Shown: one piece after another, positions 41,063 to 51,098 of the stretch
Position numbering within the stretch: the stretch's first letter is position 1
Layout: every line of letters begins with the position of its first letter
Source: Sphingopyxis sp. TUF1
Lineage (GTDB): Bacteria > Pseudomonadota > Alphaproteobacteria > Sphingomonadales > Sphingomonadaceae
Direction: 5' to 3'
Length of the DNA: 64,000 nt
Assembly (NCBI RefSeq): GCF_036687315.1
Contig: NZ_CP144683.1
Span: 806,001 to 870,000, forward strand
Translations under genes and position numbers: made by a program
Notes under the pieces: generated by a model
What the model was told of the DNA's origin: nothing
What the model saw: only the letters and a program-made list of their open reading frames with translations
Database searches by the model: none

Positions 41063-43969
41063 ATGGCAATCTTCCATCTCTCGGTCAAAGTCATCAGCCG
41101 CGCGAACGGCCGAAGCGCTGTCGCGGCGGCGGCCTATCGCTCGGCCGATCGGCTCCACGACGAGCGGCTCGACCGCGCGCATGACTTCACCAACAAGTCG
41201 GGCGTCGTGCACAGCGAGGTGTTGCTTCCCGAGAGTGCGCCCGACGAATGGCATGACCGCGAACGGCTGTGGAACGAGGTCGAGGCCTTCGAGAAGCGCA
41301 AGGATGCACAGCTTTCGCGCGAGGTCGAGTTCGCGATCCCGCGCGAGATGAACCAGCAGCAGGGCATCGAGCTTGCCCGCGATTTTGTGCAACGCGAGTT
41401 TGTCGATCAGGGCATGGTCGCCGACCTCAATGTCCATTGGGACATCGGCGCCGACGGCATGTCGAAGCCGCACGCCCATGTCATGCTGACGATGCGCGAG
41501 ATCATCGTCGGCGAGGATGGCGAAGCCGCGTTCGGCGCCAAGGTCCGCGAGTGGAATGCGACCTCGCTTGTCGAGCAGTGGCGCGAACGCTGGGCCGATC
41601 ATGTCAATGAGCGCCTCGCCGAACTCGACATCGACGCGCGCATTGATCACCGTAGCCTCGCGACGCAGGGCATCGACCTCGAACCGCAGGACAAGATCGG
41701 CCCCGCGGCATCGCGCATGGGCGATCGCGGGCTTGAAGCCGAACGGCTTGCCGAACATCGCGAGATCGCGCAGCGCAACGGCGAGCGGATCATCGCCAAC
41801 CCGCACCTCGCATTGGACGCGATCACCCATAGCCAAGCGACGTTTACCAACCGCGACCTCGCGATATTCGCGCACCGCCACAGCGACGGGCGCGAACAAT
41901 ATAATGCCGTCATCGGCGCGGTACGTGCATCGCCCAACCTGGTCACGCTCGGCAAGGACGGACGCGGCGAGGACCGGTTCACCTCGCGCGCCATGATCGA
42001 TGCCGAACAGCGGTTGCACAATGCTGCCGAAACAATGGCGATGCGTGAGCGACATCGTGTCGGCGAGGCTGACCGGAAAAGAGCATTGGCGGAAGCGGAG
42101 AGGCGCGGCCTGACGCTGAGCGGCGAGCAGCGCGCCGCATTCGAACATGTGACCGACAAGCGCGGTCTGAGCATCGTCGTCGGCTATGCCGGGACCGGCA
42201 AGAGCGCGATGCTCGACGTCGCGCGCGAGGCTTGGGAAAGCGCCGGACTCAATGTTCGCGGCGCGACGCTGTCGGGCATCGCCGCCGAAGGGCTGGAGCA
42301 TGGTTCGGGCATCGCGTCGCGCACCATCGCGAGCCTCGAACATGGCTGGTCGCAGGGACGCGACTTGCTCGGCCCACGCGATGTGCTCGTGATCGACGAA
42401 GCTGGCATGGTCGGTACGCGGCAGATGGAGCGGGTGCTGAGCCACGTCGCCGACGCGGGCGCAAAGGTCGTGCTCGTTGGCGATGCACAGCAGTTGCAGG
42501 CGATCGAGGCGGGCGCGGCGTTCCGTTCGCTCCACGAGCGACATGGCGGAGCGGAAATCAGCGATGTGCGCCGCCAGCATGAAGGCTGGCAGCAGGACGC
42601 CACCCGGCATCTTGCAACCGGACGGACCGGCGAAGCGATTGCCGCCTATGTCAAGCGCGACATGGTTCATGCCGCCGAGACGCGCGAGGCGGCGCACGGC
42701 GAGCTTATCGAACGCTGGGATCGCGATCGGCTGGCGAACCCAGACGCCAGCCGGATCATATTGACCCACACCAATGCCGAAGTGCGCGAACTCAATGCGG
42801 CGGCGCGCGATGCGATGCGCGCGTCGGGCGATCTTGGCGCCGACATGTCGATCAAGGTGGAGCGCGGCGACCGAGATTTTGCCGCGGGCGACCGCATCAT
42901 GTTCCTGCGGAACGAACGCAGTCTGGGCGTGAAGAACGGCACACTCGGGACCATCGAGCGCGTCAGCGAAAGCGGCATGGCGGTGCGCACCGATGACGGG
43001 CGCCGCGTCGCGTTCGACGTCAAAGACTATCGCGACTTCGATTATGGCTATGCCGCGACGATCCACAAGGCGCAGGGGATGACGGTCGACCGAACGCATG
43101 TGCTTGCAACACCCGGCATGGATAGTCACGGCGCCTATGTCGCGATGTCGCGCCACCGCGAAGGGCTCGCGCTCCACTATGGACGTAATGACTTTGCCAA
43201 TCAGGGCAAGCTTGTTCGCACGCTATCGCGCGAGCGCGCGAATGATATGGCCAGCGACTATGCGAAGGCCGATCCGGCGCGCTCTTTTGCCGAGTGGCGC
43301 GGCATCGCGGTGCGCGAACGTATCGTGGAGTTCGTCAAACAGGCGCCCGAGAAGGCGCGCAGCATCTTCGCAGGGTTCAAGCCGACCGTGAAGCGCGCGA
43401 GCATTGAGGTGCCGCAGGCCAACGACATGTCGCGTGCGGTCGAACGTTATGCCCGCGCGCAGGCTGACATCGACCGGATGGCGGCGAAAGGACTCCCTAC
43501 GCTCGCGCATCAACAGAGCGCGCTCGACAAGGCGGGGAGCGAACTTGACACGATCCGCACCAATGCGCGAACCGATCTGGCGTCGGCGTTCGAGCGCCAG
43601 CCCGAACTGGTTGGAGCGGCAGCGCAGGGCCGCAGTCAGGCCGCGATCCGCGCGATGCGCCTCGAAGCGGAAATCCGCATCGATCCCGCCAAACGCGCCG
43701 AGCGGTTCGTCGGCGACTGGCAAAAGCTTCAACAACAACGCGACCGCATGATCGCGCGCGGCGAGCGCGGCAGTGCCGCAAAACTCTCAAGCCAAATGGG
43801 CGCGATGGCGAAGAGCCTCGAACGCGATGCGCAGGTCGAATCGCTTCTGAGCGCCCGCAAGTCGGCGCTCGGCATCGACATGCACGCGGCGCGCTCGGTC
43901 GGGCAGCAGCTTGCCGATATCGCGGACCTCGGGCGCGGCCGTTCGCGCGGCATCGGCATTGGCATGTAG
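41063..43969 (+). CDS. traA: Ti-type conjugative relaxase TraA (MobQ relaxase plus helicase)
   Basis: Nicks oriT and unwinds DNA for transfer. The 968-residue product starts MAIFHLSVKVISRANGRSAVAAAAYRSADRL; Y25 is the likely nicking tyrosine. The metal-binding histidines are in HWDIGADGMSKPHAHVMLTMRE. A UvrD/RecD-like helicase follows with Walker A VGYAGTGKSAM, Walker B VLVIDEAGMV, and C-terminal motifs DYGYAATIHKAQGMT and YVAMSRHR. The last 150 residues are coiled-coil-like. An ATG at 41054 is an alternative start. It adjoins oriT and is followed by a membrane protein gene after 8 bases. Confidence 0.95.
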   Translation: MAIFHLSVKVISRANGRSAVAAAAYRSADRLHDERLDRAHDFTNKSGVVHSEVLLPESAPDEWHDRERLWNEVEAFEKRKDAQLSREVEFAIPREMNQQQGIELARDFVQREFVDQGMVADLNVHWDIGADGMSKPHAHVMLTMREIIVGEDGEAAFGAKVREWNATSLVEQWRERWADHVNERLAELDIDARIDHRSLATQGIDLEPQDKIGPAASRMGDRGLEAERLAEHREIAQRNGERIIANPHLALDAITHSQATFTNRDLAIFAHRHSDGREQYNAVIGAVRASPNLVTLGKDGRGEDRFTSRAMIDAEQRLHNAAETMAMRERHRVGEADRKRALAEAERRGLTLSGEQRAAFEHVTDKRGLSIVVGYAGTGKSAMLDVAREAWESAGLNVRGATLSGIAAEGLEHGSGIASRTIASLEHGWSQGRDLLGPRDVLVIDEAGMVGTRQMERVLSHVADAGAKVVLVGDAQQLQAIEAGAAFRSLHERHGGAEISDVRRQHEGWQQDATRHLATGRTGEAIAAYVKRDMVHAAETREAAHGELIERWDRDRLANPDASRIILTHTNAEVRELNAAARDAMRASGDLGADMSIKVERGDRDFAAGDRIMFLRNERSLGVKNGTLGTIERVSESGMAVRTDDGRRVAFDVKDYRDFDYGYAATIHKAQGMTVDRTHVLATPGMDSHGAYVAMSRHREGLALHYGRNDFANQGKLVRTLSRERANDMASDYAKADPARSFAEWRGIAVRERIVEFVKQAPEKARSIFAGFKPTVKRASIEVPQANDMSRAVERYARAQADIDRMAAKGLPTLAHQQSALDKAGSELDTIRTNARTDLASAFERQPELVGAAAQGRSQAAIRAMRLEAEIRIDPAKRAERFVGDWQKLQQQRDRMIARGERGSAAKLSSQMGAMAKSLERDAQVESLLSARKSALGIDMHAARSVGQQLADIADLGRGRSRGIGIGM

Positions 43970-43977
43970 GAGACGAT

Positions 43978-44682
43978 ATGATGGACGAAGAAGAGATCGA
44001 TCCCGCAGCCGAAGCGTTCGCGCGGCTCGAAGGCGAGATCGCGATGATGCGCCGCGCTGTGCGAGATCTGGCGACCGAGAAGGCCGCGATCGAGATACCC
44101 GATTACAGCGCGACGCTCGGCGAGATCGCACAGCATCTGCAAGCCGCGACCGAAACACTCGACATGCTCGCCTCCAAACCAGCAATGGAACTGACGCCCG
44201 AGAACATGGCGCAGCGGCTCGACCGGGCCGCTCGGCAGGCACGGCAAACGGATCAGGAACTGATCCGCACGGCGGGAAGGCGCTACGATGATGCCATCGG
44301 GGAACTGCGCGGCATCGTGGCATCGGCGCGGCACGCCGCTGATCAGCGCGAATATCTAACTTGGGCCGCGAGCGGTGGGGTGATAGCTGGCTGTCTGCTG
44401 TGGGCCATCCTGCCGGGCCCTATCGCCCGTGCGCTTCCCGAGAGCTGGCATATGCCGGAAAAGATCGCGACGCGGGTGCTGCACGAACCGACGATATGGG
44501 AAGGCGGGGTGCGCTTGCTGCAGGTCGGAAGCCCGGCTGCGTGGCGCGCGATCTCGGACGCTGCAGAGATGAGGTACAACAATCGCGAGGCGATCGATCA
44601 TTGCGAGCAGCGAGCCGCCAAATCGAAGCAACCCACGCGGTGCTTGGTTGAGATCATGCCTCGAAAACAGGTCGTCAAATAA
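43978..44682 (+). CDS. Membrane protein downstream of traA (DUF6118-like)
   Basis: Protein of 234 residues. A long helical, acidic N-terminal half (MMDEEEIDPAAEAFARLEGEIAMMRRAVRDLATEKAAIE, then further coiled-coil-like helix) is followed by one membrane segment (LTWAASGGVIAGCLLWAILPGPIARAL, about 125-150) and a C-terminal part with cysteines (DHCEQRAAKSKQPTRCLVEI). AGGAG lies 5 bases before the ATG. It forms an operon with traA and probably couples the relaxosome to the membrane or to a helper secretion channel (inference). The DUF6118 name is from memory. Confidence 0.75.
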   Translation: MMDEEEIDPAAEAFARLEGEIAMMRRAVRDLATEKAAIEIPDYSATLGEIAQHLQAATETLDMLASKPAMELTPENMAQRLDRAARQARQTDQELIRTAGRRYDDAIGELRGIVASARHAADQREYLTWAASGGVIAGCLLWAILPGPIARALPESWHMPEKIATRVLHEPTIWEGGVRLLQVGSPAAWRAISDAAEMRYNNREAIDHCEQRAAKSKQPTRCLVEIMPRKQVVK

Positions 44683-44783
44683 GTGGCGTCCTTGCATGCT
44701 TCTCAAAAATCGAATCCAGCCTCCAGGTGCTTGGGATGCCGAGGAGGAGGGATCGCCAACCTCGGCATCCGTATCACCCAAAG

Positions 44784-47700
44784 TTAAGCGAATAGTTCAA
44801 ACGGTCGCACATATTCACGTTGCCACGGCTGAAGATTCTCACCCGCCGATTGAGCGCCGAAAACACTCATATCCTGCACGATCATGGCCAATTGACGATC
44901 CAAGCTTGAAGCCGGCGAAGCAGCCGCCGGATTACGATCATCAACTGCCATGATCGAAGGACCCGACGCCATTTTCCGGTCCCAAAGTTGTGGTAGGTGT
45001 GGAGCCTGATCATGCGCATGTTGCCAGTCGATCTGCAATTCGTGACGCAACCGTCCGAGAAGGCCATCGCGGTCCAGTACGCCCATCTGGCGACGCGAGG
45101 CAGGCCTGACCTGCTGCCTGACAATATTAGAGAGACTGGCTTGAGATGCTCCCGAGAAATAGGTGAGGGCAGCATCAATGAAGCCCATCGCTTGTCCGTC
45201 GTTTCGGGTATAGGTGCTCGTATTCAGGATTGCGACGTCGCCGATGGCTGTCGTTCCGCTGACGGCCTGACCATGGAGGTTGAGCGAGGCGACACCTGCA
45301 TCGCCGAGTGAGAGGATTTCGCCGTCCTGCACGGTCGCATCGCCATTGCGATCGCGCCAAATTCGGAAATCAGCGAACCGATCATCTGTGGAAGAGAGAA
45401 TACCATCTTCGTTGCTGTCAAAGGCGCGGAGACCGACAAGATCAGATGCTGCGCCCTCGACGTCGTTGACGAAGCTGAATTCGCCTGCATTGGAAAGCGT
45501 GCCGTTTCCATCACGGTCGAGAAAGAGCATGCCCTCTCCACGTCCCATCCAGCTTGTCATATCTGCGATGCCGTCGCCGTCCATGTCGTAGCGGGCCTGG
45601 CCGACCTGCGCGGAGACGGTCGTTACCCCGCCCCCATCCAAGTCGAGGATGATCGGCGACGTGATACCGATTTCCTGACCGTTCGAGAAGCGCAGCTTCT
45701 CCATTCCCGTCAGGCTGTCCGTCCCATCATCGCCATGGACCGTAGGAGCGTTGTCGGTGACGCTCAGGCTGCCTCCTCCCGACACCATGGAGTAGGTCGC
45801 ACTAAGGCCCATTAGCAAAGCCGTGTCCGTACCTGACCCGCCATTCAGCGTGTCGTTACCCTCGCCGCCGGCGAGCAGATCATTGCCGCCCGATCCAAAG
45901 ATCGTATCATTGCCCGCGCCACCCGAGATGGTGTCAGCCGATGACGTCCCCCAATAGGTGTCGCCCGTCGACCGCGCGCCAAAAGCCCTCGTCATCAGCT
46001 CGCTGTGCGTCCAGACGGTGCTATCGGAGAACCGGACTTCCTCGATGCGGTAACCCGACGCCGTAACGGCATCATTGATCGTGATCTTGTCCGAGGTTCC
46101 ATCGATCGAAAGGACAAGATCTTTACCGCTATCGGCTTGCGATACGATGATATCGGCAGGAAGAATGCCCGCGCCGAACTCGATCGCATCATAGCTCGTC
46201 GAGAGACTGCCGAAGTCACTGATATAGTCCTGCCCATCACCAAGGCTGAAAAAATAGGTGTCATTGCCATCACCGCCGGTGATGTTGTCGTTGCCGGTTC
46301 CTCCGGTAAGCAGGTCGTCGCCATCGCCTGCGATAATGGTGTCGTTACCAGCACCGCCGGAAATCGTGTCCGCAGCGAAGCTTCCATAAAGCGTGTCGTT
46401 GCCGGACGTCGGCGTGTTCGCCATCGTCATCAGGTCCACATGAGTCCAGACGGTCGTGTCGGAGAACCGGACGGTTTCGATATTGAAGGTTTCAGAATAG
46501 GCTGAATCCTCAAGTGTGACCGTGTCGCCCGTGCCGGTGATCGTAAGCACGATGTTCCGGCCGCTGTTGGTCAAGCTGACCGCAACATCTCCCGGATCAA
46601 TTCCGGCCGCGAATACGAGAGAATCGGTGCCGCCACTTCCCCAGGAATAATTGCCACCGAACTCGCGGATCACGTCTTCTCCGTCACCGCGAGCGAACAG
46701 ATATTGATCGTCACCGCCCGATCCGCTGAGCTGATCGTTCCCGGTGTCACCTGAGATTACGTCGTCTCCCATCCGGCCTTCAATCGTGTCGTTACCGGCC
46801 CCACCCGAAATCGTGTCGGCAGAGTTTGTGCCGATGAGATTGTCGTCACCGGATGTCGGCATCTGCAATTGCAGAATCGGGTTCCAGATGGTGCTGTCGT
46901 CGAACTCGATCTCCTCGATCGCGCTGTCTTCCAACATGCCATTTTGGATCGTGAGGCTTCCGCCACCCGCGAAAGTGAGGATGATGTCCTCGCCATCGAC
47001 GGATAGGGTCACGTCGCCCGGAACGATGCTGGAGCCGAGAATGATCTTGTCGGTACCGGCATCGTCGCGAACCTGATCGACGCCGTCACCGGCGTTGTAG
47101 ACGTAGCTATCGTCACCATCCACGTCCCATGCGACGTCGTTTCCGGTACCGAAGATGGTGGTGTCGTTGCCAGTGCCCCCGTAGAGACTATCGTGGCCGC
47201 TGCCTCCGTCGAGGATATCGTCGCCAGCACCGCCTTCCAGTTCATCCCCTCCGTCGCCGCCGATGAGGTGATCGTCGCCCGCCAGGCCGAACAGATAATC
47301 TGCCCTTGTCGATCCCGTGATCATGTCATTGCCGCTCGTGCCTAGCGGCGGAAGTGCCGAAACATTGATCGTTACGCTGTCTCCATCGAAATGGAGCACC
47401 TCGACATTTTCAAGCCAGTCGATGCCATCGGAGCCGTAGAGATCTTCGACAACCAGCCCACCAAACGGGCTATGGTATATCCGATAGTCCTCCGAATTGC
47501 CTGAGAAGTAAGCCGTGTCCAATCCATCGCCGCCGTCGAGGAAATCATAGCCTCCTCCGCCGCGAAGATTGTCATCACCCCCGAGGGCCCGGATGATATT
47601 TTCCGATCCATCACCGTCGATCATGGCATCGTTGCCAGCGGTTCCAGAGATGAAGATGGACAGGAGATCGGATAGCGAAAAGATCCCACCGCCCCTGAAC

Positions 47701-50700
47701 TCGACGACTTCGACATTCGTCAGTTGCACCGAGTTCGTTCCATCGGTGATCGTCGCAACACCAAAACCGTCGACAGAATAGGTGTAATCCTCGACCGTCC
47801 CCGAAAGCAGCAGCTTATCGTATCCGTCGCCGCCATCGACGATGTCGGAGCCGCCTATAACGGCAAATCTGTCATCGCCATCATCTCCCGATAGCGTGTC
47901 GTTTCCTGCACCGCCGATGATGTCATTGTCGAGTTGATTGCCTGTCCCGACAAAGCTGCCCGAGCCGGTAAAGACCAGTCCTTCGACATGATCGCCGAGC
48001 GTATAGGACGCCAGTGATGTGCGAACCGTATCGTTGCCTTCGTCGGCATTCTCGATAACGATATCGCCGACGGAATCGACGATATAGACATCGTCGAAAT
48101 CACCGCCTGACATAATGTCGTCACCTCCGCCGCCATCCAGCAGGTCCGCGCGATCAGACGATCCGGTCAGGACGTCGTTGCCGCTCGTGCCCATCGGCAA
48201 ATCGATGACATTTACGATATCGCCGTCGAGGGACAGCGTTTCGACGTTGGTGATGGTATGGAAGTTATCCGGGTTGTCACGATTTTCTACAATGACTGTG
48301 CCATCAGGCTTTCGATAGACGCGCGACCAGTAGAGCGAGGTCGAGAAATAGGCCACATCGTCACCATCGCCGCCATCGATCGTGTTGCGCCCTTCCTCGC
48401 CATAGAGATGATCGTCGCCATCGCCGCCCGTGAGTGTGTCGTCGCCAGAGCCTCCATAAAGCTGATCGCTACCTGTGCCGCCGATCAAAGCATCATCGCC
48501 CTCGTTCCCCACGAGAAAATCTTCGCCTGCGCCACCGTCCAGCAGATCATCTCCCGGACCGCCGTCGAGATAGTCGTCCCCGTCATTGCCTTCGATCGTG
48601 TCATTTGCCCAGCCACCCTGGAGTTCGTCGGCTCCGGCTGTTCCGCTCAGTTCTCTGGGGCCGCTGAAATAGGCGTCCCAATCGAAGCCCTCTCCGCCGG
48701 GGATCGGACCGCCACCGCCACCATAGCCGTCGCTATTTTCGAAGGTAATACCGGCATCGCCATTGTTGAAACCGGAAATGACCAGCATGAGTTGTTCATC
48801 GGTGTCCGAAAGCGGATTGAGTTCATAGCTCCCGAAGCCGCCCCACATCGCAGAGCGGTCTCCCGGCAAGGCGGTGATGGTACGGGACGAGAAACTGAAT
48901 GCGGCCAGACCAGGCTCGATTTCGTGGTAGCCGACGTCGCGAACTTCACCATCTTCATATACGGTCCCGCCAAAAGGCTTCCCGGCCCAGTTCATGCCCG
49001 CGACCTCGAACTTGGCGTTCGCGTACGTCGTTCCGTAGCTGCTGTCGCCAGTGAGACTGCCGTTAAAAGCAGGCATATCGCCATTGCGGTCCCATGTTGC
49101 GTCAGCGATCAGCGCATTATTAGAAAAGACCCGATTGCCGTCAAATAGCACACCATTGATATAGAGCAGGTCTTCGCTGCCCCAGTTTCCAATTAGGCTC
49201 GTGTTACGTTCTAGGTAGTCTTTGACCGACTCATCGGAGACAATGTCCTTCGTCGTCGAAAGCCGATAGATATCCTGAACACCCGCATGTCCGAATGCAC
49301 GATCGCCAGCGCTCAAAGTAAAGTCGCCGCCTCCCGATCCGGCGACAAATACGCTGCCTTCGCCATTGCCCTTGAATGTTGTTTTCGCGGAGTTTCCGAC
49401 AAAGACTTCGATGCCTTTGACTTTCGAGGTTCCGCTACCGACCGCAACGGAGGAATAGTCGCCGTCTTTTAAGCGAAGATTTATCGTTACCGAGCCCAGC
49501 GAATCTGCGACGACCAACGTGTCGATGTCTGTGCCATCACCACCTTCGATGATGTCCGCGCCGAGCGATAAAAAGACCGTATCCGCGCCACCGCCGCCCT
49601 TGATCTCGTTATCCTTATCATTTCCTTTTATGATGTCGTCGCCAGACCCGCCCCAAACCCGTTCTGCTCCCAGAATAGTGAGTGACTTATTTCCAGAGCT
49701 ATCATCTCGAGCCTTAACATTGCTCGACGTCGCAGCGAGGTCAATCGAAAGGTTAGTAGAGTTGCGGGAGGCATCTATAAGATCGCCTTTTCCTGGCCCC
49801 GTCGCGTTGTCCTCCATTTTGATCTCGGCAACGCCACCGTTTCCATCTAAGCCAGCCAATTGATCGCCTTCGATGATATCAAGGCGGACGATGTCGTCTA
49901 CATCAGTCAGTTTGATATGCTCGATTGAGACCAACGTGTCATTCCCGAATGACCCCGATATGCTTGAACTAATCTGATCTAGGACGAAGATTGCAGAATT
50001 CTTGTCGCCAGCATCAATCGTTCCAAACGTCCACGCCGGCGCTTCCACGGAACTAGCGGGGCCGATAAGAACGGTTAGACCTGCGCCAAGGAGATTTCTA
50101 AACCCAGCCGTCTCATATTGAACGGTATCGTCCCCATCATCCTCTAGGTCGATCCGGCCACTTCCGGTATAGTCACGAAAATCGCCTCCGTGCAGAAGGT
50201 CATCGCCGTTTCCTGCGCTCAACGTGTCGTCGCCGTCGCCACCAAAAAGTCGATCAGATGCCCACCAAAGTAACATGTCGCCATCAGAGAGCTGGTCATC
50301 ACCTCCGCGGCCCAGCACGATATCCGGACGATAGGTCCCTTTCGCCGCACCTGATCCAGTGTCTGCAGTTGTTCTACCAACGATGAGGTTGGTTGGCTCC
50401 GATTCGGTAACGTCACCAGTCGCCTGCCGATACGCAAGCATGTCATTCAAAGTGTAAAATTCATGTGATGAGATGTAGCTTGAATGACTTATAGTTGAAG
50501 TATTTGAACTTACATTATTTCCAACTATAAATTGCTTCCCCTCAAATTCAATCCAGTTGCCTCCTCCACTATCCCCTGGCTGAGTGATCGCCCCAGTGTC
50601 AGTGATCGACAGCCCCACGCTACCTGTTTCAAGATACCCTGAGCTAACCTCCTTAGTTGAAGTTGTCATTCCCCAGCGCTTAAACTTTGTTCCCGATATC

Positions 50701-51098
50701 AATGAAAAATTCGCCAAAGTAATATCGGATGATTCGAGATAAACAGCCATCCCCGCGTCGTTTTTATCTAAACTTCCACCATATTCTACAAATATCATAT
50801 CACTGCTGGTTATATGAGGTTCTATAAATTGACCGCTTACGCTAAATCCCGCTGCAGGAATTGGAAGAGGGTCGCTCAAGCCAGCGACCCGAGTAACATA
50901 TTGCGAATGGTAAGAGCGAGGATCATAAAAAGACGTGGCCCCGATTAAATGACGAATTTGACGATTCGTATTGTTCTCGTTGAATTCATACATCACGTGA
51001 CCTGCCGTCAGCATAATGCCGTCACCAATCATGACGCCTGAACCGTCTCCCGTGCCCGAGTTTCCGATAGGTGCTGCAAGGCTCTTGTTATCGGGCAT
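44784..51098 (-). CDS. Giant RTX protein with N-terminal trypsin-like serine protease domain
   Basis: Secreted protein of 2,104 residues. The first 230 residues form a chymotrypsin-like protease with the triad H34 (MLTAGHVMYEF), probably D100 (SSDMIFVEYG) and S177 (QPGDSGGGNW). From about residue 255 to 1800 there are many calcium-binding GGxGxDxLx repeats in blocks separated by beta-rich spacers such as VNTVETLSLDGD. The last 300 residues hold EF-hand-like DxDGDG motifs (YDMDGDGIAD, LDRDGNGTLS, FDSNEDGILS, WRDRNGDATV) and a non-RTX end (REYVRPFELFA), which should contain the type I secretion signal. No N-terminal signal peptide is visible. HlyB- and HlyD-like genes lie upstream on the same strand. 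Its protease target is unknown. Confidence 0.92.
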   Translation of the reverse strand: MPDNKSLAAPIGNSGTGDGSGVMIGDGIMLTAGHVMYEFNENNTNRQIRHLIGATSFYDPRSYHSQYVTRVAGLSDPLPIPAAGFSVSGQFIEPHITSSDMIFVEYGGSLDKNDAGMAVYLESSDITLANFSLISGTKFKRWGMTTSTKEVSSGYLETGSVGLSITDTGAITQPGDSGGGNWIEFEGKQFIVGNNVSSNTSTISHSSYISSHEFYTLNDMLAYRQATGDVTESEPTNLIVGRTTADTGSGAAKGTYRPDIVLGRGGDDQLSDGDMLLWWASDRLFGGDGDDTLSAGNGDDLLHGGDFRDYTGSGRIDLEDDGDDTVQYETAGFRNLLGAGLTVLIGPASSVEAPAWTFGTIDAGDKNSAIFVLDQISSSISGSFGNDTLVSIEHIKLTDVDDIVRLDIIEGDQLAGLDGNGGVAEIKMEDNATGPGKGDLIDASRNSTNLSIDLAATSSNVKARDDSSGNKSLTILGAERVWGGSGDDIIKGNDKDNEIKGGGGADTVFLSLGADIIEGGDGTDIDTLVVADSLGSVTINLRLKDGDYSSVAVGSGTSKVKGIEVFVGNSAKTTFKGNGEGSVFVAGSGGGDFTLSAGDRAFGHAGVQDIYRLSTTKDIVSDESVKDYLERNTSLIGNWGSEDLLYINGVLFDGNRVFSNNALIADATWDRNGDMPAFNGSLTGDSSYGTTYANAKFEVAGMNWAGKPFGGTVYEDGEVRDVGYHEIEPGLAAFSFSSRTITALPGDRSAMWGGFGSYELNPLSDTDEQLMLVISGFNNGDAGITFENSDGYGGGGGPIPGGEGFDWDAYFSGPRELSGTAGADELQGGWANDTIEGNDGDDYLDGGPGDDLLDGGAGEDFLVGNEGDDALIGGTGSDQLYGGSGDDTLTGGDGDDHLYGEEGRNTIDGGDGDDVAYFSTSLYWSRVYRKPDGTVIVENRDNPDNFHTITNVETLSLDGDIVNVIDLPMGTSGNDVLTGSSDRADLLDGGGGDDIMSGGDFDDVYIVDSVGDIVIENADEGNDTVRTSLASYTLGDHVEGLVFTGSGSFVGTGNQLDNDIIGGAGNDTLSGDDGDDRFAVIGGSDIVDGGDGYDKLLLSGTVEDYTYSVDGFGVATITDGTNSVQLTNVEVVEFRGGGIFSLSDLLSIFISGTAGNDAMIDGDGSENIIRALGGDDNLRGGGGYDFLDGGDGLDTAYFSGNSEDYRIYHSPFGGLVVEDLYGSDGIDWLENVEVLHFDGDSVTINVSALPPLGTSGNDMITGSTRADYLFGLAGDDHLIGGDGGDELEGGAGDDILDGGSGHDSLYGGTGNDTTIFGTGNDVAWDVDGDDSYVYNAGDGVDQVRDDAGTDKIILGSSIVPGDVTLSVDGEDIILTFAGGGSLTIQNGMLEDSAIEEIEFDDSTIWNPILQLQMPTSGDDNLIGTNSADTISGGAGNDTIEGRMGDDVISGDTGNDQLSGSGGDDQYLFARGDGEDVIREFGGNYSWGSGGTDSLVFAAGIDPGDVAVSLTNSGRNIVLTITGTGDTVTLEDSAYSETFNIETVRFSDTTVWTHVDLMTMANTPTSGNDTLYGSFAADTISGGAGNDTIIAGDGDDLLTGGTGNDNITGGDGNDTYFFSLGDGQDYISDFGSLSTSYDAIEFGAGILPADIIVSQADSGKDLVLSIDGTSDKITINDAVTASGYRIEEVRFSDSTVWTHSELMTRAFGARSTGDTYWGTSSADTISGGAGNDTIFGSGGNDLLAGGEGNDTLNGGSGTDTALLMGLSATYSMVSGGGSLSVTDNAPTVHGDDGTDSLTGMEKLRFSNGQEIGITSPIILDLDGGGVTTVSAQVGQARYDMDGDGIADMTSWMGRGEGMLFLDRDGNGTLSNAGEFSFVNDVEGAASDLVGLRAFDSNEDGILSSTDDRFADFRIWRDRNGDATVQDGEILSLGDAGVASLNLHGQAVSGTTAIGDVAILNTSTYTRNDGQAMGFIDAALTYFSGASQASLSNIVRQQVRPASRRQMGVLDRDGLLGRLRHELQIDWQHAHDQAPHLPQLWDRKMASGPSIMAVDDRNPAAASPASSLDRQLAMIVQDMSVFGAQSAGENLQPWQREYVRPFELFA

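Noticed and set aside
41015..43177. A 720-codon minus-strand open frame opposite traA
   Set aside because: It lies entirely antisense to the relaxase, whose motifs are clear; the translated product shows no domain.
45850..50330. Short-period repeats in the RTX gene that could look like a CRISPR array
   Set aside because: They are degenerate 27-base units encoding calcium-binding nonapeptides in frame, without identical repeats or unique spacers.
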